Assembly: GCA_903820505.1 (NCBI GenBank)
Contig: CAIJHQ010000014.1
Coordinates: 1 to 64,000 of the forward strand
Source of the DNA: Candidatus Omnitrophota bacterium
GTDB taxonomy: Bacteria > Omnitrophota > Omnitrophia > Omnitrophales > Aquincolibacteriaceae
DNA length: 64,000 nucleotides
Direction: 5' to 3'
In this document: positions 1 through 6,555 of the stretch, piece after piece
Position numbering within the stretch: the first letter of the stretch is position 1
Layout of the letters: each line of letters opens with the position of its first letter
Program-made: the position numbers and the translations under genes
Notes under the pieces: generated by a model
Told to the model about the DNA's origin: nothing
Database searches by the model: none
Seen by the model: only the letters and a program-made list of their open reading frames with translations

Positions 1-303
1 ATCCACATATCCACAGAATCCACAAAGAGAAAGAAAAAAAGAAGCAAAAAAAGAAAGAGAAAGCACTACTGCTACTATTTTTGTATCAAAGACCGGTACT
101 TCTAATTGTCGCCAGAGAGAAATAATAATTGACGCCCGTCACAGTAGAAAGCTACAGACGGGCAAGAAGTCGTAAAAACGTGGGAATACGACATTGTCGT
201 CTCACTCTTATTTTAATTAGAGGTCAACCTCCTCACTAGCACATGTCGCCATAGTAGAAATCACAACATTGGATTAATACAGCCCTGGTGTTCGGCGCCA
301 CCC
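1..303. other. Left-edge non-coding region with ATCCACA repeats and a hairpin
   Basis: I see no convincing gene here. The first 24 bases contain ATCCACA three times (1-7, 9-15, 18-24). This resembles the core of DnaA boxes, and a purine-rich A/G tract follows to about position 70. Positions 134-140 and 157-163 form a perfect 7-bp inverted repeat (GCCCGTC / GACGGGC) around a 16-nt loop, and 222-233 is a small palindrome. These could be the tail of an upstream transcript or a replication/regulatory site cut by the window edge. Nothing decides between these. Confidence 0.4.
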
Positions 304-348
304 TTGACAAAGAAGCTCTCGAAGCCTATTATTGGCATATGCTAATAA
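304..348 (+). promoter_or_regulatory. Sigma70 promoter with overlapping palindromic operator
   Basis: A consensus -35 TTGACA (304-309), a 17-nt spacer and a -10 TATTAT (327-332) lie just upstream of the DUF134 gene. Overlapping the -10 and the expected start site is a 20-bp palindrome at 329-348, centred on CATATG, in which 9 of 10 base pairs match. A palindrome placed there is the usual position for a repressor. Autoregulation by the adjacent HTH protein is an inference. Confidence 0.8.
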
Positions 349-363
349 CATTCGGAGAGCCCC

Positions 364-747
364 ATGCCAAGACCCTTTAAATGTAGACGCGTTTTCGGAA
401 CGCCCGGAGTGGATTATTTCAAACCCAGAGGCATCCCTCTCTCTGCCCTTCAGGAGGTCGGGCTGACACTTGATGAGTTTGAAGCAATCCGCCTCGCGGA
501 TCTGGAAGGTCTTTATCAGGAAGACGCAGCAAAAAAAATGAATATTTCGCGACAAACGTTCGGCAATACCATTGCGGCAGCTCACAAGAAGATCGCAGAT
601 GCTATTGTGAATGGGAAAGCTCTCAAAATCGCCGGTGGCATCAATATTCAGATACCGGAACAACCGGAACCTCCACTCAAGGGTGGCTTTGGACAAGGGC
701 GCGGAAGATGCCGCCGGGGCGATTTTGGAACAAACAACACAATTTAA
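364..747 (+). CDS. DUF134 family predicted DNA-binding regulator
   Basis: A 127-aa protein of the DUF134 family (UPF0251), small predicted transcription factors with a sigma-like helix-turn-helix. The N-terminus (MPRPFKCRRV) and the LTLDEFEAIRLADLEGL stretch at about residues 36-52 are typical. The HTH lies at about 53-75, with QEDAAKKMNISRQTFG in its centre. The C-terminus is rich in Gly and Arg and ends RGRCRRGDFG. In many anaerobes this family sits beside NifX-like and ferredoxin-MinD genes, as it does here. It is the first gene of the operon, 16 nt after the promoter palindrome, so it is the natural candidate for the local repressor or sensor. The effector is unknown. Confidence 0.85.
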   Translation: MPRPFKCRRVFGTPGVDYFKPRGIPLSALQEVGLTLDEFEAIRLADLEGLYQEDAAKKMNISRQTFGNTIAAAHKKIADAIVNGKALKIAGGINIQIPEQPEPPLKGGFGQGRGRCRRGDFGTNNTI

Positions 748-765
748 CCAAAGGAGGTGAATATC

Positions 766-1008
766 ATGCCAGGAGGAGATGGAACAGGACCTATGAGAAT
801 GGGAATGATGATGGGTCGGGGACGTGGTTGGCGAAACCAGTTTTACGCCACGGGACTAACCGGCAGGCAACGGGCTTATTCAGGTCGGCTAGAACTTATC
901 CGGAACCAGGAAGGCGAGATCCTGAAAAAGCGGGCAGAATACCTTTCCAGCGAACTGGAAGCAGTCCGTTCAAAACTGAACGAACTGGAACAGAGTAAAG
1001 CGAAATAA
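766..1008 (+). CDS. DUF5320-like small Gly/Met-rich coiled-coil protein
   Basis: An 80-aa protein. The first part (residues 1-25) is rich in Gly, Met and Arg (PGGDGTGPMRMGMMMGRGRG). The second half (about 40-78) is a charged heptad-like helix likely to form a coiled coil. This layout is typical of the DUF5320 proteins that accompany DUF134 and NifX-like genes. A GTG at 757 is in frame, but it lies inside the Shine-Dalgarno AAGGAGGTG at 751-759, so the ATG at 766 is the start. The Met-rich head could touch a metal or metallocluster. No function is established that I know of. Confidence 0.75.
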   Translation: MPGGDGTGPMRMGMMMGRGRGWRNQFYATGLTGRQRAYSGRLELIRNQEGEILKKRAEYLSSELEAVRSKLNELEQSKAK

Positions 1009-1075
1009 CACTTAGGGGGCAGGCATTCATGACCTGCCTGCCCTCTATCTAACATCAAACCAAAGGGAGCATCAA

Positions 1076-1441
1076 ATGAGAATAGGGATTACCACCAACG
1101 ACGATCGCGGACTCGACAGCGATGTATCCGCACATTTCGGACAGTGCAAATATTTTTGCATAGTCGAAATAGACGGAGATAAAGTTAAGGAAGCCAAAGT
1201 AGCTCAAAACACAGCCCAACACGGCGGGGGCGGCTGCCAAGCCGTTGGCGAAATGATGAAGCATGGTGTAACGCACGTGATCGCAGGCGGTATGGGCATG
1301 GGTGCTCAGGAAAAATTTGTGCACGCCGGGATTCAGGTGTTCGGTTACTCGGGAAATGTCAGAGCCGCGGTCGAAGACCTCATTAAAAATAAGCTCGGCG
1401 GACTGGCGGGTTGCCAAGGACACGAGGGTGGTTGCCACTAA
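1076..1441 (+). CDS. NifX/NafY-like dinitrogenase iron-molybdenum cofactor biosynthesis family protein (first copy)
   Basis: A 121-aa protein with the NifB/NifX/NafY RNase-H-like fold. It starts RIGITTNDDRGLDSDVSAHF (residues 2-21), the family's usual opening with its conserved HFG. The middle has HGGGGCQAVGEMM and AGGMGMGAQEKF, and the C-terminus ends in a Cys/His tail (CQGHEGGCH). Single-domain members, such as MTH1175-like proteins and the orange protein ORP of Desulfovibrio, can bind metal clusters. No nitrogenase genes are in the window, so cofactor supply to nitrogenase is not implied. The tail Cys and His could serve as ligands. It lies 67 nt after the DUF5320 gene and 14 nt before its paralogue. 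Confidence 0.85.
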   Translation: MRIGITTNDDRGLDSDVSAHFGQCKYFCIVEIDGDKVKEAKVAQNTAQHGGGGCQAVGEMMKHGVTHVIAGGMGMGAQEKFVHAGIQVFGYSGNVRAAVEDLIKNKLGGLAGCQGHEGGCH

Positions 1442-1455
1442 TCGAAAGGAAATCT

Positions 1456-1770
1456 ATGCGTCTCTGTATTACAGCTCAAGGGAATGATCCGGAAGCGGCG
1501 GTCGATCCCCGCTTTGGCCGGTGCCGATATTTCTGGATCGTTGATACGGTTTCGGGTGAGCAAGAGATCCTCGGAAATCCGAATGGCCAGAACTCAGGGG
1601 GTGCTGGCGTCCAATCCGCACAATTGATGGTCTCAAAAGGTGTTGAGGCGGTCTTGACCGGTAGCGTCGGCCCGAATGCCGCCCAGGTCCTGAACCCTGC
1701 CGGGATAAAAATCCATACCGGGATCACTGGCAAGGTCACGGAAGCTATTACCCTTTTTCACCCTCTTTGA
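1456..1770 (+). CDS. NifX/NafY-like protein (second copy)
   Basis: A 104-aa paralogue of the preceding gene with the same fold. The start is RLCITAQGNDPEAAVDPRFG, then RCRYFWIVD, and the loop GGAGVQSAQLMVSKGVEAVLTG in the middle. It lacks the Cys/His tail of the first copy, so the pair may have split roles, for example cluster carrier and scaffold. I chose ATG 1456 because GAAAGGA sits just upstream (1444-1450). An in-frame ATG at 1411 would overlap the previous gene without an obvious ribosome binding site. A hairpin follows the gene. Confidence 0.82.
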   Translation: MRLCITAQGNDPEAAVDPRFGRCRYFWIVDTVSGEQEILGNPNGQNSGGAGVQSAQLMVSKGVEAVLTGSVGPNAAQVLNPAGIKIHTGITGKVTEAITLFHPL

Positions 1771-1786
1771 ACAATCACAATCTAAA

Positions 1787-1805
1787 AACAGCCTAGGAGG
1801 CTGTT
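1787..1805 (+). terminator. Intra-operon hairpin between NifX-like and ferredoxin genes
   Basis: A perfect 8-bp inverted repeat (AACAGCCT / AGGCTGTT) with a 3-nt loop lies in the 65-nt gap between the second NifX-like gene and the ferredoxin. No U-tract follows, so it is more likely a partial terminator or an mRNA-stability/processing hairpin than a full stop. It could lower expression of the downstream genes relative to the first four. Confidence 0.45.
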
Positions 1806-1835
1806 CTATAAACATAAAACGATGGAGAAATTTTC

Positions 1836-2009
1836 ATGGTCAAAATAGATGCTTCAAAATGTAACGGTTGCTGCGCCTGTATCGGAATTTGTCCGGTGGA
1901 CGGAGTCCGGCTTGTGGGAGGCAAAGCTGTGTCGAACGAACAATGCGTCGAATGCGGGAGCTGTATTCCCTCCTGCCCAACCCAAGCGATCACTCCCAAT
2001 GAAAACTGA
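1836..2009 (+). CDS. Small 2[4Fe-4S] ferredoxin
   Basis: A 57-aa clostridial-type ferredoxin. It begins MVKIDASKCNGC and has two complete cluster motifs, C9-x2-C12-x2-C15-x3-C19-P and C37-x2-C40-x2-C43-x3-C47-P, each followed by a proline. GATGGAG at 1821-1827 provides a plausible ribosome binding site. It is easily missed because of its size and because a longer frame runs across it. Its stop overlaps the next start by 11 nt, which fits translational coupling. It probably carries electrons for the Fe-S proteins of this operon, though its partner cannot be read from sequence. Confidence 0.9.
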   Translation: MVKIDASKCNGCCACIGICPVDGVRLVGGKAVSNEQCVECGSCIPSCPTQAITPNEN

Positions 2010-2643
2010 TCCGATACGAGTCTCCAAGAAGAGCAAGATCCCCGCGGGGCTTCCTCCTGAATTAACTCGGATATTTGAACGCAAGAAATTGTTTTTGAAA
2101 TTCGGATACGATCTCGACCGTGAGCGGGACGTGATCCTTGAACAGGCCTCTCCCTTGCACGGTAAAATACTCGAAGCGGGCACGGGAAAGGGCCATTTCG
2201 CGAGTGCGCTTGCAAAATGCGGGTTTTCTTTCACCAGTTTCGATATCTCAAAAGAAGAACGAGATATCGCGAAACTCTATCTGAAATTTCAGCTTCTGGA
2301 CGGTTTCGCGACACTTCGAGTGGAGGACGGTGAACATCTAAGCTTTAAAGATGGGAGCTTCGACATGGTTTTCTCCATCAATACCCTCCACCACTTCACG
2401 CAACCCCATGTGGTCCTAAACGAACTTATCCGCGTCCTTAAGCCCGGAGGAAAGCTGATTCTGAGCGATTTTACGGAAAAGGGATTTAAGACCATGGATC
2501 AGATCCATGCCCTTGAGGGAAATGTTCACGGCAGGGGCACGATCACAATGACGGAAACTGCGGCACACCTCCTAAAGAATCATTTCCGCATCAAGAAGGC
2601 GAAGACTCTCTTCCACCAGACACTCATCGCGGAAAAGCCGTAA
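1999..2643 (+). CDS. Class I SAM-dependent methyltransferase
   Basis: A 214-aa methyltransferase. Motif I (KILEAGTGKGHFASAL) begins at about residue 56. The acidic motif FTSFDISKEE follows, then the post-I/IV region SFDMVFSINTLHHF and motif VI LKPGGKLILSDF. I place the start at ATG 1999, which overlaps the ferredoxin stop. The longer in-frame extension upstream merely reads the ferredoxin out of frame. The substrate is unknown; it resembles the broad UbiE-like Methyltransf_11 group. Its last base overlaps the start of the next gene. A methyltransferase inside an Fe-S/NifX cluster is notable, and might act on a metal, a metalloid or a cofactor precursor. Confidence 0.8.
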   Translation: MKTDPIRVSKKSKIPAGLPPELTRIFERKKLFLKFGYDLDRERDVILEQASPLHGKILEAGTGKGHFASALAKCGFSFTSFDISKEERDIAKLYLKFQLLDGFATLRVEDGEHLSFKDGSFDMVFSINTLHHFTQPHVVLNELIRVLKPGGKLILSDFTEKGFKTMDQIHALEGNVHGRGTITMTETAAHLLKNHFRIKKAKTLFHQTLIAEKP

Positions 2644-3485
2644 TGATCATTTCGGTAGCAAGCGGCAAAGGCGGGACCGGAAAAACCACGGTGGCAGTAA
2701 ATCTGGCTCTATGCCTTGAACAAGCCCAGCTCCTTGATTGTGATGTAGAAGAACCTAACGCACAGATATTTCTCAAAGCCGATATAAACGATCGAAAGCC
2801 TGCGACGGTCCGGGTTCCGGAGATCGATTATAAGAAATGTAACTTTTGCGGCGTATGCCAAGATGTTTGCGCTTATCATGCCTTCGCGCTTCTTCCTAAA
2901 AAGGTCCTTTTCTTTCCTCAAATGTGCCACAGCTGTGGAGCTTGCTCCCTCCTATGCCCACAGAAAGCGATCCAGGAGATCGACCGACCGATCGGCGAAA
3001 TTGAAATCGGACAGCGAAATAGCATCCGTTTCATTCAGGGAAAGCTCACTGTAGGCGAGACAATGGCGCCGCCACTTATCAGGCAGGTCAAATCTTATAT
3101 CGATCCTGCTTTTACAGCGATTATTGATGCGCCTCCCGGGACTGCTTGTCCTATGGTCACGGCCGTAAAGGATAGTGATTTTTGTATTCTGGTCACGGAA
3201 CCCACACCCTTCGGGATGAATGATCTCCAACTGGCCATCGAGACCGTTCAAAAACTCGGCATCCCCTACGGCGTTGTTATGAATCGAGCGGAACCTGACG
3301 ACTTGAGAACCCGGCTTTATTTTAAGGCTCATGATATCCCGGTACTGCTTAAGATCCCCTTCGACCGCAAGATCGCGGAACTCTATTCGGTGGGAATCCC
3401 ATTCATCGAGCAGTTCCCGGAATACCGGACAAAATTCCAGGACCTTTTCCTGTTCATACTGGATAGCACCAAGGTAGCTGCATGA
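2643..3485 (+). CDS. MinD/Mrp-type P-loop ATPase with inserted 2[4Fe-4S] ferredoxin domain (first copy)
   Basis: A 280-aa SIMIBI-class ATPase. The deviant Walker A SGKGGTGKTT is at residues 7-16, and LLDCDVEEPN follows at 30-39. A complete bacterial ferredoxin is inserted at about 60-110, with Cys 66, 69, 72, 76 and Cys 95, 98, 101, 105. The Walker B-like IIDAPPGTACP and the MNRAEPDD motif close the ATPase fold. Such proteins occur in pairs beside NifX-like genes, for example next to the Desulfovibrio orange protein. ATP-driven assembly or delivery of a metal-sulfur cluster is the plausible role. Its final codons overlap the second copy in an ATGA junction. Confidence 0.9.
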   Translation: MIISVASGKGGTGKTTVAVNLALCLEQAQLLDCDVEEPNAQIFLKADINDRKPATVRVPEIDYKKCNFCGVCQDVCAYHAFALLPKKVLFFPQMCHSCGACSLLCPQKAIQEIDRPIGEIEIGQRNSIRFIQGKLTVGETMAPPLIRQVKSYIDPAFTAIIDAPPGTACPMVTAVKDSDFCILVTEPTPFGMNDLQLAIETVQKLGIPYGVVMNRAEPDDLRTRLYFKAHDIPVLLKIPFDRKIAELYSVGIPFIEQFPEYRTKFQDLFLFILDSTKVAA

Positions 3486-4333
3486 AACAGATCGTCGTCA
3501 TCAGCGGAAAAGGCGGCACTGGAAAAACCATGCTCACCGGAGCTTTTGCTGCGCTAGCGGAAAACAAAGTCATGGTGGACTGCGATGTCGACGCCGCCAA
3601 TCTCCACCTCCTACTGCACCCTTCCATAAAAGAGCGGAATATCTTCAAGAGCGGGGCTTTTGCCAAGATCGATCCAGCCCTATGCACGCGCTGCGGACAA
3701 TGTTCTGACGCATGTCGCTTTCAGGCGATTAGTTCCGAATTTGCCGTGAGCCCGATTGCTTGCGAAGGATGCGGCCTGTGCGCCCGGCTGTGTCCGGTCA
3801 ACGCGATCCGCATGAAGGAAAATACGGCAGGGGAATGGTTTATTTCTGAAACGCGGTACGGACCCTTCGTACACGCAAAACTTGGCATCGCCGAGGAAAA
3901 CTCAGGGAAACTCGTAGCAAAGGTTCGCGAGGCGGCCAAGGAGATCGCTGAAAAGAACGGGGCAACGCACATCATCATCGACGGACCCCCGGGGATCGGA
4001 TGCCCGGTCATCGCTTCCCTTTCAGGAGTGGATCTCGCCCTGATTGTAACAGAACCCACCCTTTCCGGCTTGCACGACGCCGAACGAGTGATCGCTCTAG
4101 CCGAGCATTTCAACGTTCAAACCCAACTCGTCATTAACAAATGGGACATTAATCCCGAAGCGTCGGAGAAAATCGAGCGTTATTGTGAATCTCGCAAAGT
4201 CCCCGTGGTTGGCAAGATACCTTTCGCACGAGCCGTCATCGAATCCGTGATCGCGGGAAAACCCGTCACGGAATATACGAATGGCGCTTTAAAACACGAC
4301 ATCATCAAGATCTGGGAGGCCGTCGGATGCTAA
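3482..4333 (+). CDS. MinD/Mrp-type P-loop ATPase with inserted 2[4Fe-4S] ferredoxin domain (second copy)
   Basis: A 283-aa partner of the preceding ATPase with the same plan: Walker A SGKGGTGKTM (residues 8-17), VDCDVDAAN at about 32-40, and an inserted ferredoxin with Cys 68, 71, 74, 78 and Cys 94, 97, 100, 104. IIIDGPPGIGCP is the Walker B region and INKWDINPE the nucleotide-recognition region. The two copies are clearly diverged, which suggests a heterodimer rather than a recent duplication. The start shares ATGA with the upstream stop. The end overlaps the thioesterase start by 7 nt. Confidence 0.9.
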   Translation: MKQIVVISGKGGTGKTMLTGAFAALAENKVMVDCDVDAANLHLLLHPSIKERNIFKSGAFAKIDPALCTRCGQCSDACRFQAISSEFAVSPIACEGCGLCARLCPVNAIRMKENTAGEWFISETRYGPFVHAKLGIAEENSGKLVAKVREAAKEIAEKNGATHIIIDGPPGIGCPVIASLSGVDLALIVTEPTLSGLHDAERVIALAEHFNVQTQLVINKWDINPEASEKIERYCESRKVPVVGKIPFARAVIESVIAGKPVTEYTNGALKHDIIKIWEAVGC

Positions 4334-4839
4334 ACGTAAAAAAATCCCCAGCAGAAAGTAGATGCGGGCTTATGACGGAAACAAAGAAGCGCTTCAGGTC
4401 CTTTCAAAAGCTTTTTCATTCCCATTGCATCATCTGCGGCAAAAAACACCCCCTTGGGCTTAAACTACCGTTCCATGCCTGTAAAGATGGTTCGGTCAAA
4501 GCACGATTCTTTTGCGATCAGCTTTTGCAAGGGTATCCCGGCTTGATGCACGGTGGCGTGATCGCGGCGATCCTCGACGGAGCGATGATGAACTGTCTTT
4601 TTGCCCATGGTAGAATAGCCGTTACGGGAGCATTAACCGTTCGGTTTCTATCACCTCTTGCGGTAAAGCAAGCTGCGACCGTTCGGGCACGGATCAAAAA
4701 ATCTATTTCCGCATGGCATATCCTGGAATCAGAGCTCTTGCAAGGCAAACGTGTTATCGCAAAAGGAACTGCCAAATTTATGGAATGCACAGAACATTTT
4801 CTCAAACAGCATAAAATAGCGGGAGAAAATAAAAAATGA
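4327..4839 (+). CDS. Hotdog-fold thioesterase (PaaI-like)
   Basis: A 170-aa protein with the PaaI/4HBT hotdog signature GLMHGGVIAAILDGAMMNC at about residues 75-93 and the strand region ALTVRFLSPLAV. The N-terminal segment has an unusual HSHCIICGKKHPLGL, a CxxC that could bind metal. That head occurs in a subset of the superfamily that carries a small zinc-binding lead. The start at 4327 overlaps the preceding gene. ATG 4372 is an alternative that would remove 15 residues. The acyl-CoA substrate is unknown. Why a thioesterase sits in a metal-cluster operon is unclear. Confidence 0.78.
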   Translation: MLNVKKSPAESRCGLMTETKKRFRSFQKLFHSHCIICGKKHPLGLKLPFHACKDGSVKARFFCDQLLQGYPGLMHGGVIAAILDGAMMNCLFAHGRIAVTGALTVRFLSPLAVKQAATVRARIKKSISAWHILESELLQGKRVIAKGTAKFMECTEHFLKQHKIAGENKK

Positions 4840-4994
4840 AACGGTTGACCAGACTGCTCGCATTCGTGTGCGAAATATGCCCTTTGTGTATTATGGCCAG
4901 ACGTTTTCCGGACTCTAAATTCGCCTCGGGCATGGCGCGAATGGAGAGATTCTGCCCTTTTTGCAACGCTCATAAAACATTAAACCAAAAATAA
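4836..4994 (+). CDS. 52-aa CxxC-rich small protein
   Basis: A short reading frame starts with an ATGA overlap of the thioesterase stop and fills most of the gap before the ferritin-like gene. The product has five cysteines in two knots, CEICPLC (residues 12-18) and CPFC (40-43), on a basic, Met-rich helix-like backbone. The pattern suggests one Cys4 zinc or Fe-S site. I do not recognise a family. Coupled start, lack of intergenic space and ordered cysteines support it as real, but it could be a chance frame. Confidence 0.6.
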   Translation: MKRLTRLLAFVCEICPLCIMARRFPDSKFASGMARMERFCPFCNAHKTLNQK

Positions 4995-5015
4995 CAAACC
5001 GAAAGGAGTTTTCAC

Positions 5016-5507
5016 ATGGGAACCAAAGGAAGAGAGATCGTGGGAGTAAACATCAAGGAACTGCTCGCGTTAATGAACAAGGCTTATGCGGACGAGTGGC
5101 TCGCGTATTATCAGTATTGGGTCGGTGCTAAAGTCGCGGTGGGAAGAATGCGCGGCATTATCGCCAAAGAGCTCGAACAACACGCGGAAGAAGAGCACAA
5201 GCACGCAGGCATGCTCGTCGAGCGCATGATCCAGCTCGGCGGAACACCCATCCTAAAGCCCGAAGACTGGATGAAGGAAACAAACTGCGGCTATGATGTC
5301 CCTTCAGATCCCGATACCAAGAAACTTCTGGCTCAGAACATTAAAGGCGAACAGTGCGCGATCACAACCTACAAAAAGCTCCTTGATTTCGTGAAGGGCA
5401 AAGACGACCTCACGGAGAAGATCGTCCTTGAAATCCTGGCCGACGAGGTCGAACACGAAGAAGATCTCCAAGCCATGCTTGATGACATGAAGGCTCCTGT
5501 TAAGTGA
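5016..5507 (+). CDS. Ferritin-like di-iron protein (bacterioferritin/Dps type)
   Basis: A 163-aa four-helix-bundle protein. Metal-ligand motifs lie on successive helices: DEWLAYYQYW at about residues 26-35, EQHAEEEHKHAGML at about 54-67, GEQCAITTYKKL, and DEVEHEEDLQAML near the end. Each holds the Glu or ExxH pattern of ferritin-like di-iron sites. A strong GAAAGGAG precedes ATG 5016. Roles in the family include iron storage and peroxide removal. Next to Fe-S carriers it may buffer iron for cluster assembly. It overlaps the next gene by 4 nt. Confidence 0.85.
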   Translation: MGTKGREIVGVNIKELLALMNKAYADEWLAYYQYWVGAKVAVGRMRGIIAKELEQHAEEEHKHAGMLVERMIQLGGTPILKPEDWMKETNCGYDVPSDPDTKKLLAQNIKGEQCAITTYKKLLDFVKGKDDLTEKIVLEILADEVEHEEDLQAMLDDMKAPVK

Positions 5508-5851
5508 GCGTTGAAAAAGCGAAAGACCATTACCTTGGCCGGTCCGGCTCACGACGAATGAATTGTTGTGAGTCAGTGGCTCACGCCTTCAAACACGCAG
5601 TTCCTCTATCCGAGGAGGAGCTGCGTTCGTTTGAGGGATGTGGCGGAGGCCGGGCTCCGGAAGGCTACTGCGGCGCTTTTCACGCCGCCCAATATATCCT
5701 CGAACGCCATTTCCCCCACCGAGCCCAAGAAGGCATGAAAGAGCTCCATTCCGTAGCAGGCTCCCTAAAATGCCGGGAGATCAAGGCTCTTAAAAAACTC
5801 CCGTGCATCGGCTGTGTCGAAAAAGCCGCCGAAGTGGTCGAAGGAAAATGA
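5504..5851 (+). CDS. C_GCAxxG_C_C family redox protein
   Basis: A 115-aa protein that starts with GTG overlapping the ferritin-like stop. It has the family's conserved cysteines: NCCESVAHAF near the start, then FEGCGGGRAPEGYCGAF, then LKCREI and LPCIGCVEKA at the end. In this family an iron-sulfur or metal centre is proposed and the genes often accompany redox or transport systems. Exact function is not known. Placement between a ferritin-like protein and an MBL-fold protein supports a redox or metal-handling role. Confidence 0.8.
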   Translation: MSVEKAKDHYLGRSGSRRMNCCESVAHAFKHAVPLSEEELRSFEGCGGGRAPEGYCGAFHAAQYILERHFPHRAQEGMKELHSVAGSLKCREIKALKKLPCIGCVEKAAEVVEGK

Positions 5852-6555
5852 AGCCCCGCCTCATCGCAGAAGGCTCAACAAAGCATGAGCGGAAGATCCT
5901 GCGTTGGGGCATTTCTTTCCTGGTCGGGGATGTTCTGTTCGACGCCTTTGGCCGGGAAGACATCTTTCAAGAAAACGTTAGACGCTTCAAAATCGATCTT
6001 TCTCGAGTCAAGCATGTCGTGATCTCGCATGAGGACTGGGACCACATCGCAGGCCTTGGAAATTTCCTGAGAGCCAACACTAAAACACGTGTTTATATCT
6101 GCAAGAGATCCGGCAGAGCACTGAAAGAGATGATTCTCAGCAATGCCGGTTCGACTGTCGAAGTCGATAGATCCCGAAAAATAAGTCCTAATATTTTCTC
6201 TCTCGGTCAGATGCGTGCCGACACAGGTCGGGGCATTCTTTATGAACAGGCCTTGGTCGTGAAGTCACAAATGGGCTTTTCAGTGATTACAGGTTGCGCC
6301 CATCCGGGGATCGTTAGGATAGTCAGACAGGCCGTTAAGATATTCGGGAAGAAAATCTACGCTGTTTGCGGCGGGTTTCACATGAAGGACCATACACGGA
6401 AAGAAAACTCAAAGATCATCGCAGAGCTTCAAGCCCTCGGCGTGAAAAGAGTTATCCCTCTCCACTGTACCGGTGCAACTGCTCGCAAGTTATTCCAAAA
6501 GACGTACGGACGTGATTTTTCCAGCCTTAGCGAAGGTCAAACAGTCAGCCTCTAG
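5848..6555 (+). CDS. COG1237 metallo-beta-lactamase-fold protein
   Basis: A 235-aa MBL-fold protein of the COG1237 group, which includes archaeal dihydropterin ribofuranosyl-aminobenzene phosphate synthase homologues. The metal motif SHEDWDHIAGLGNF is at about residues 60-73, GCAHPGIVRIVR near 150, GGFHMKD near 175, and the last ligand PLHCTG near 208. I start at ATG 5848, which overlaps the previous stop as ATGA; an upstream in-frame ATG lies inside the previous gene. The substrate is not deducible. The 3' end overlaps the convergent permease gene by 11 nt. Confidence 0.8.
   Translation: MKPRLIAEGSTKHERKILRWGISFLVGDVLFDAFGREDIFQENVRRFKIDLSRVKHVVISHEDWDHIAGLGNFLRANTKTRVYICKRSGRALKEMILSNAGSTVEVDRSRKISPNIFSLGQMRADTGRGILYEQALVVKSQMGFSVITGCAHPGIVRIVRQAVKIFGKKIYAVCGGFHMKDHTRKENSKIIAELQALGVKRVIPLHCTGATARKLFQKTYGRDFSSLSEGQTVSL

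Noticed and set aside
364-1770. Nitrogenase cofactor genes
   Set aside because: The NifX-like domains suggest it, but no nifHDK, nifB or nifEN is present. Single-domain members of this family are common outside nitrogen fixers.
1849-1998. N-terminal extension of the methyltransferase
   Set aside because: It is the ferredoxin gene read in another frame and has no similarity to methyltransferases.
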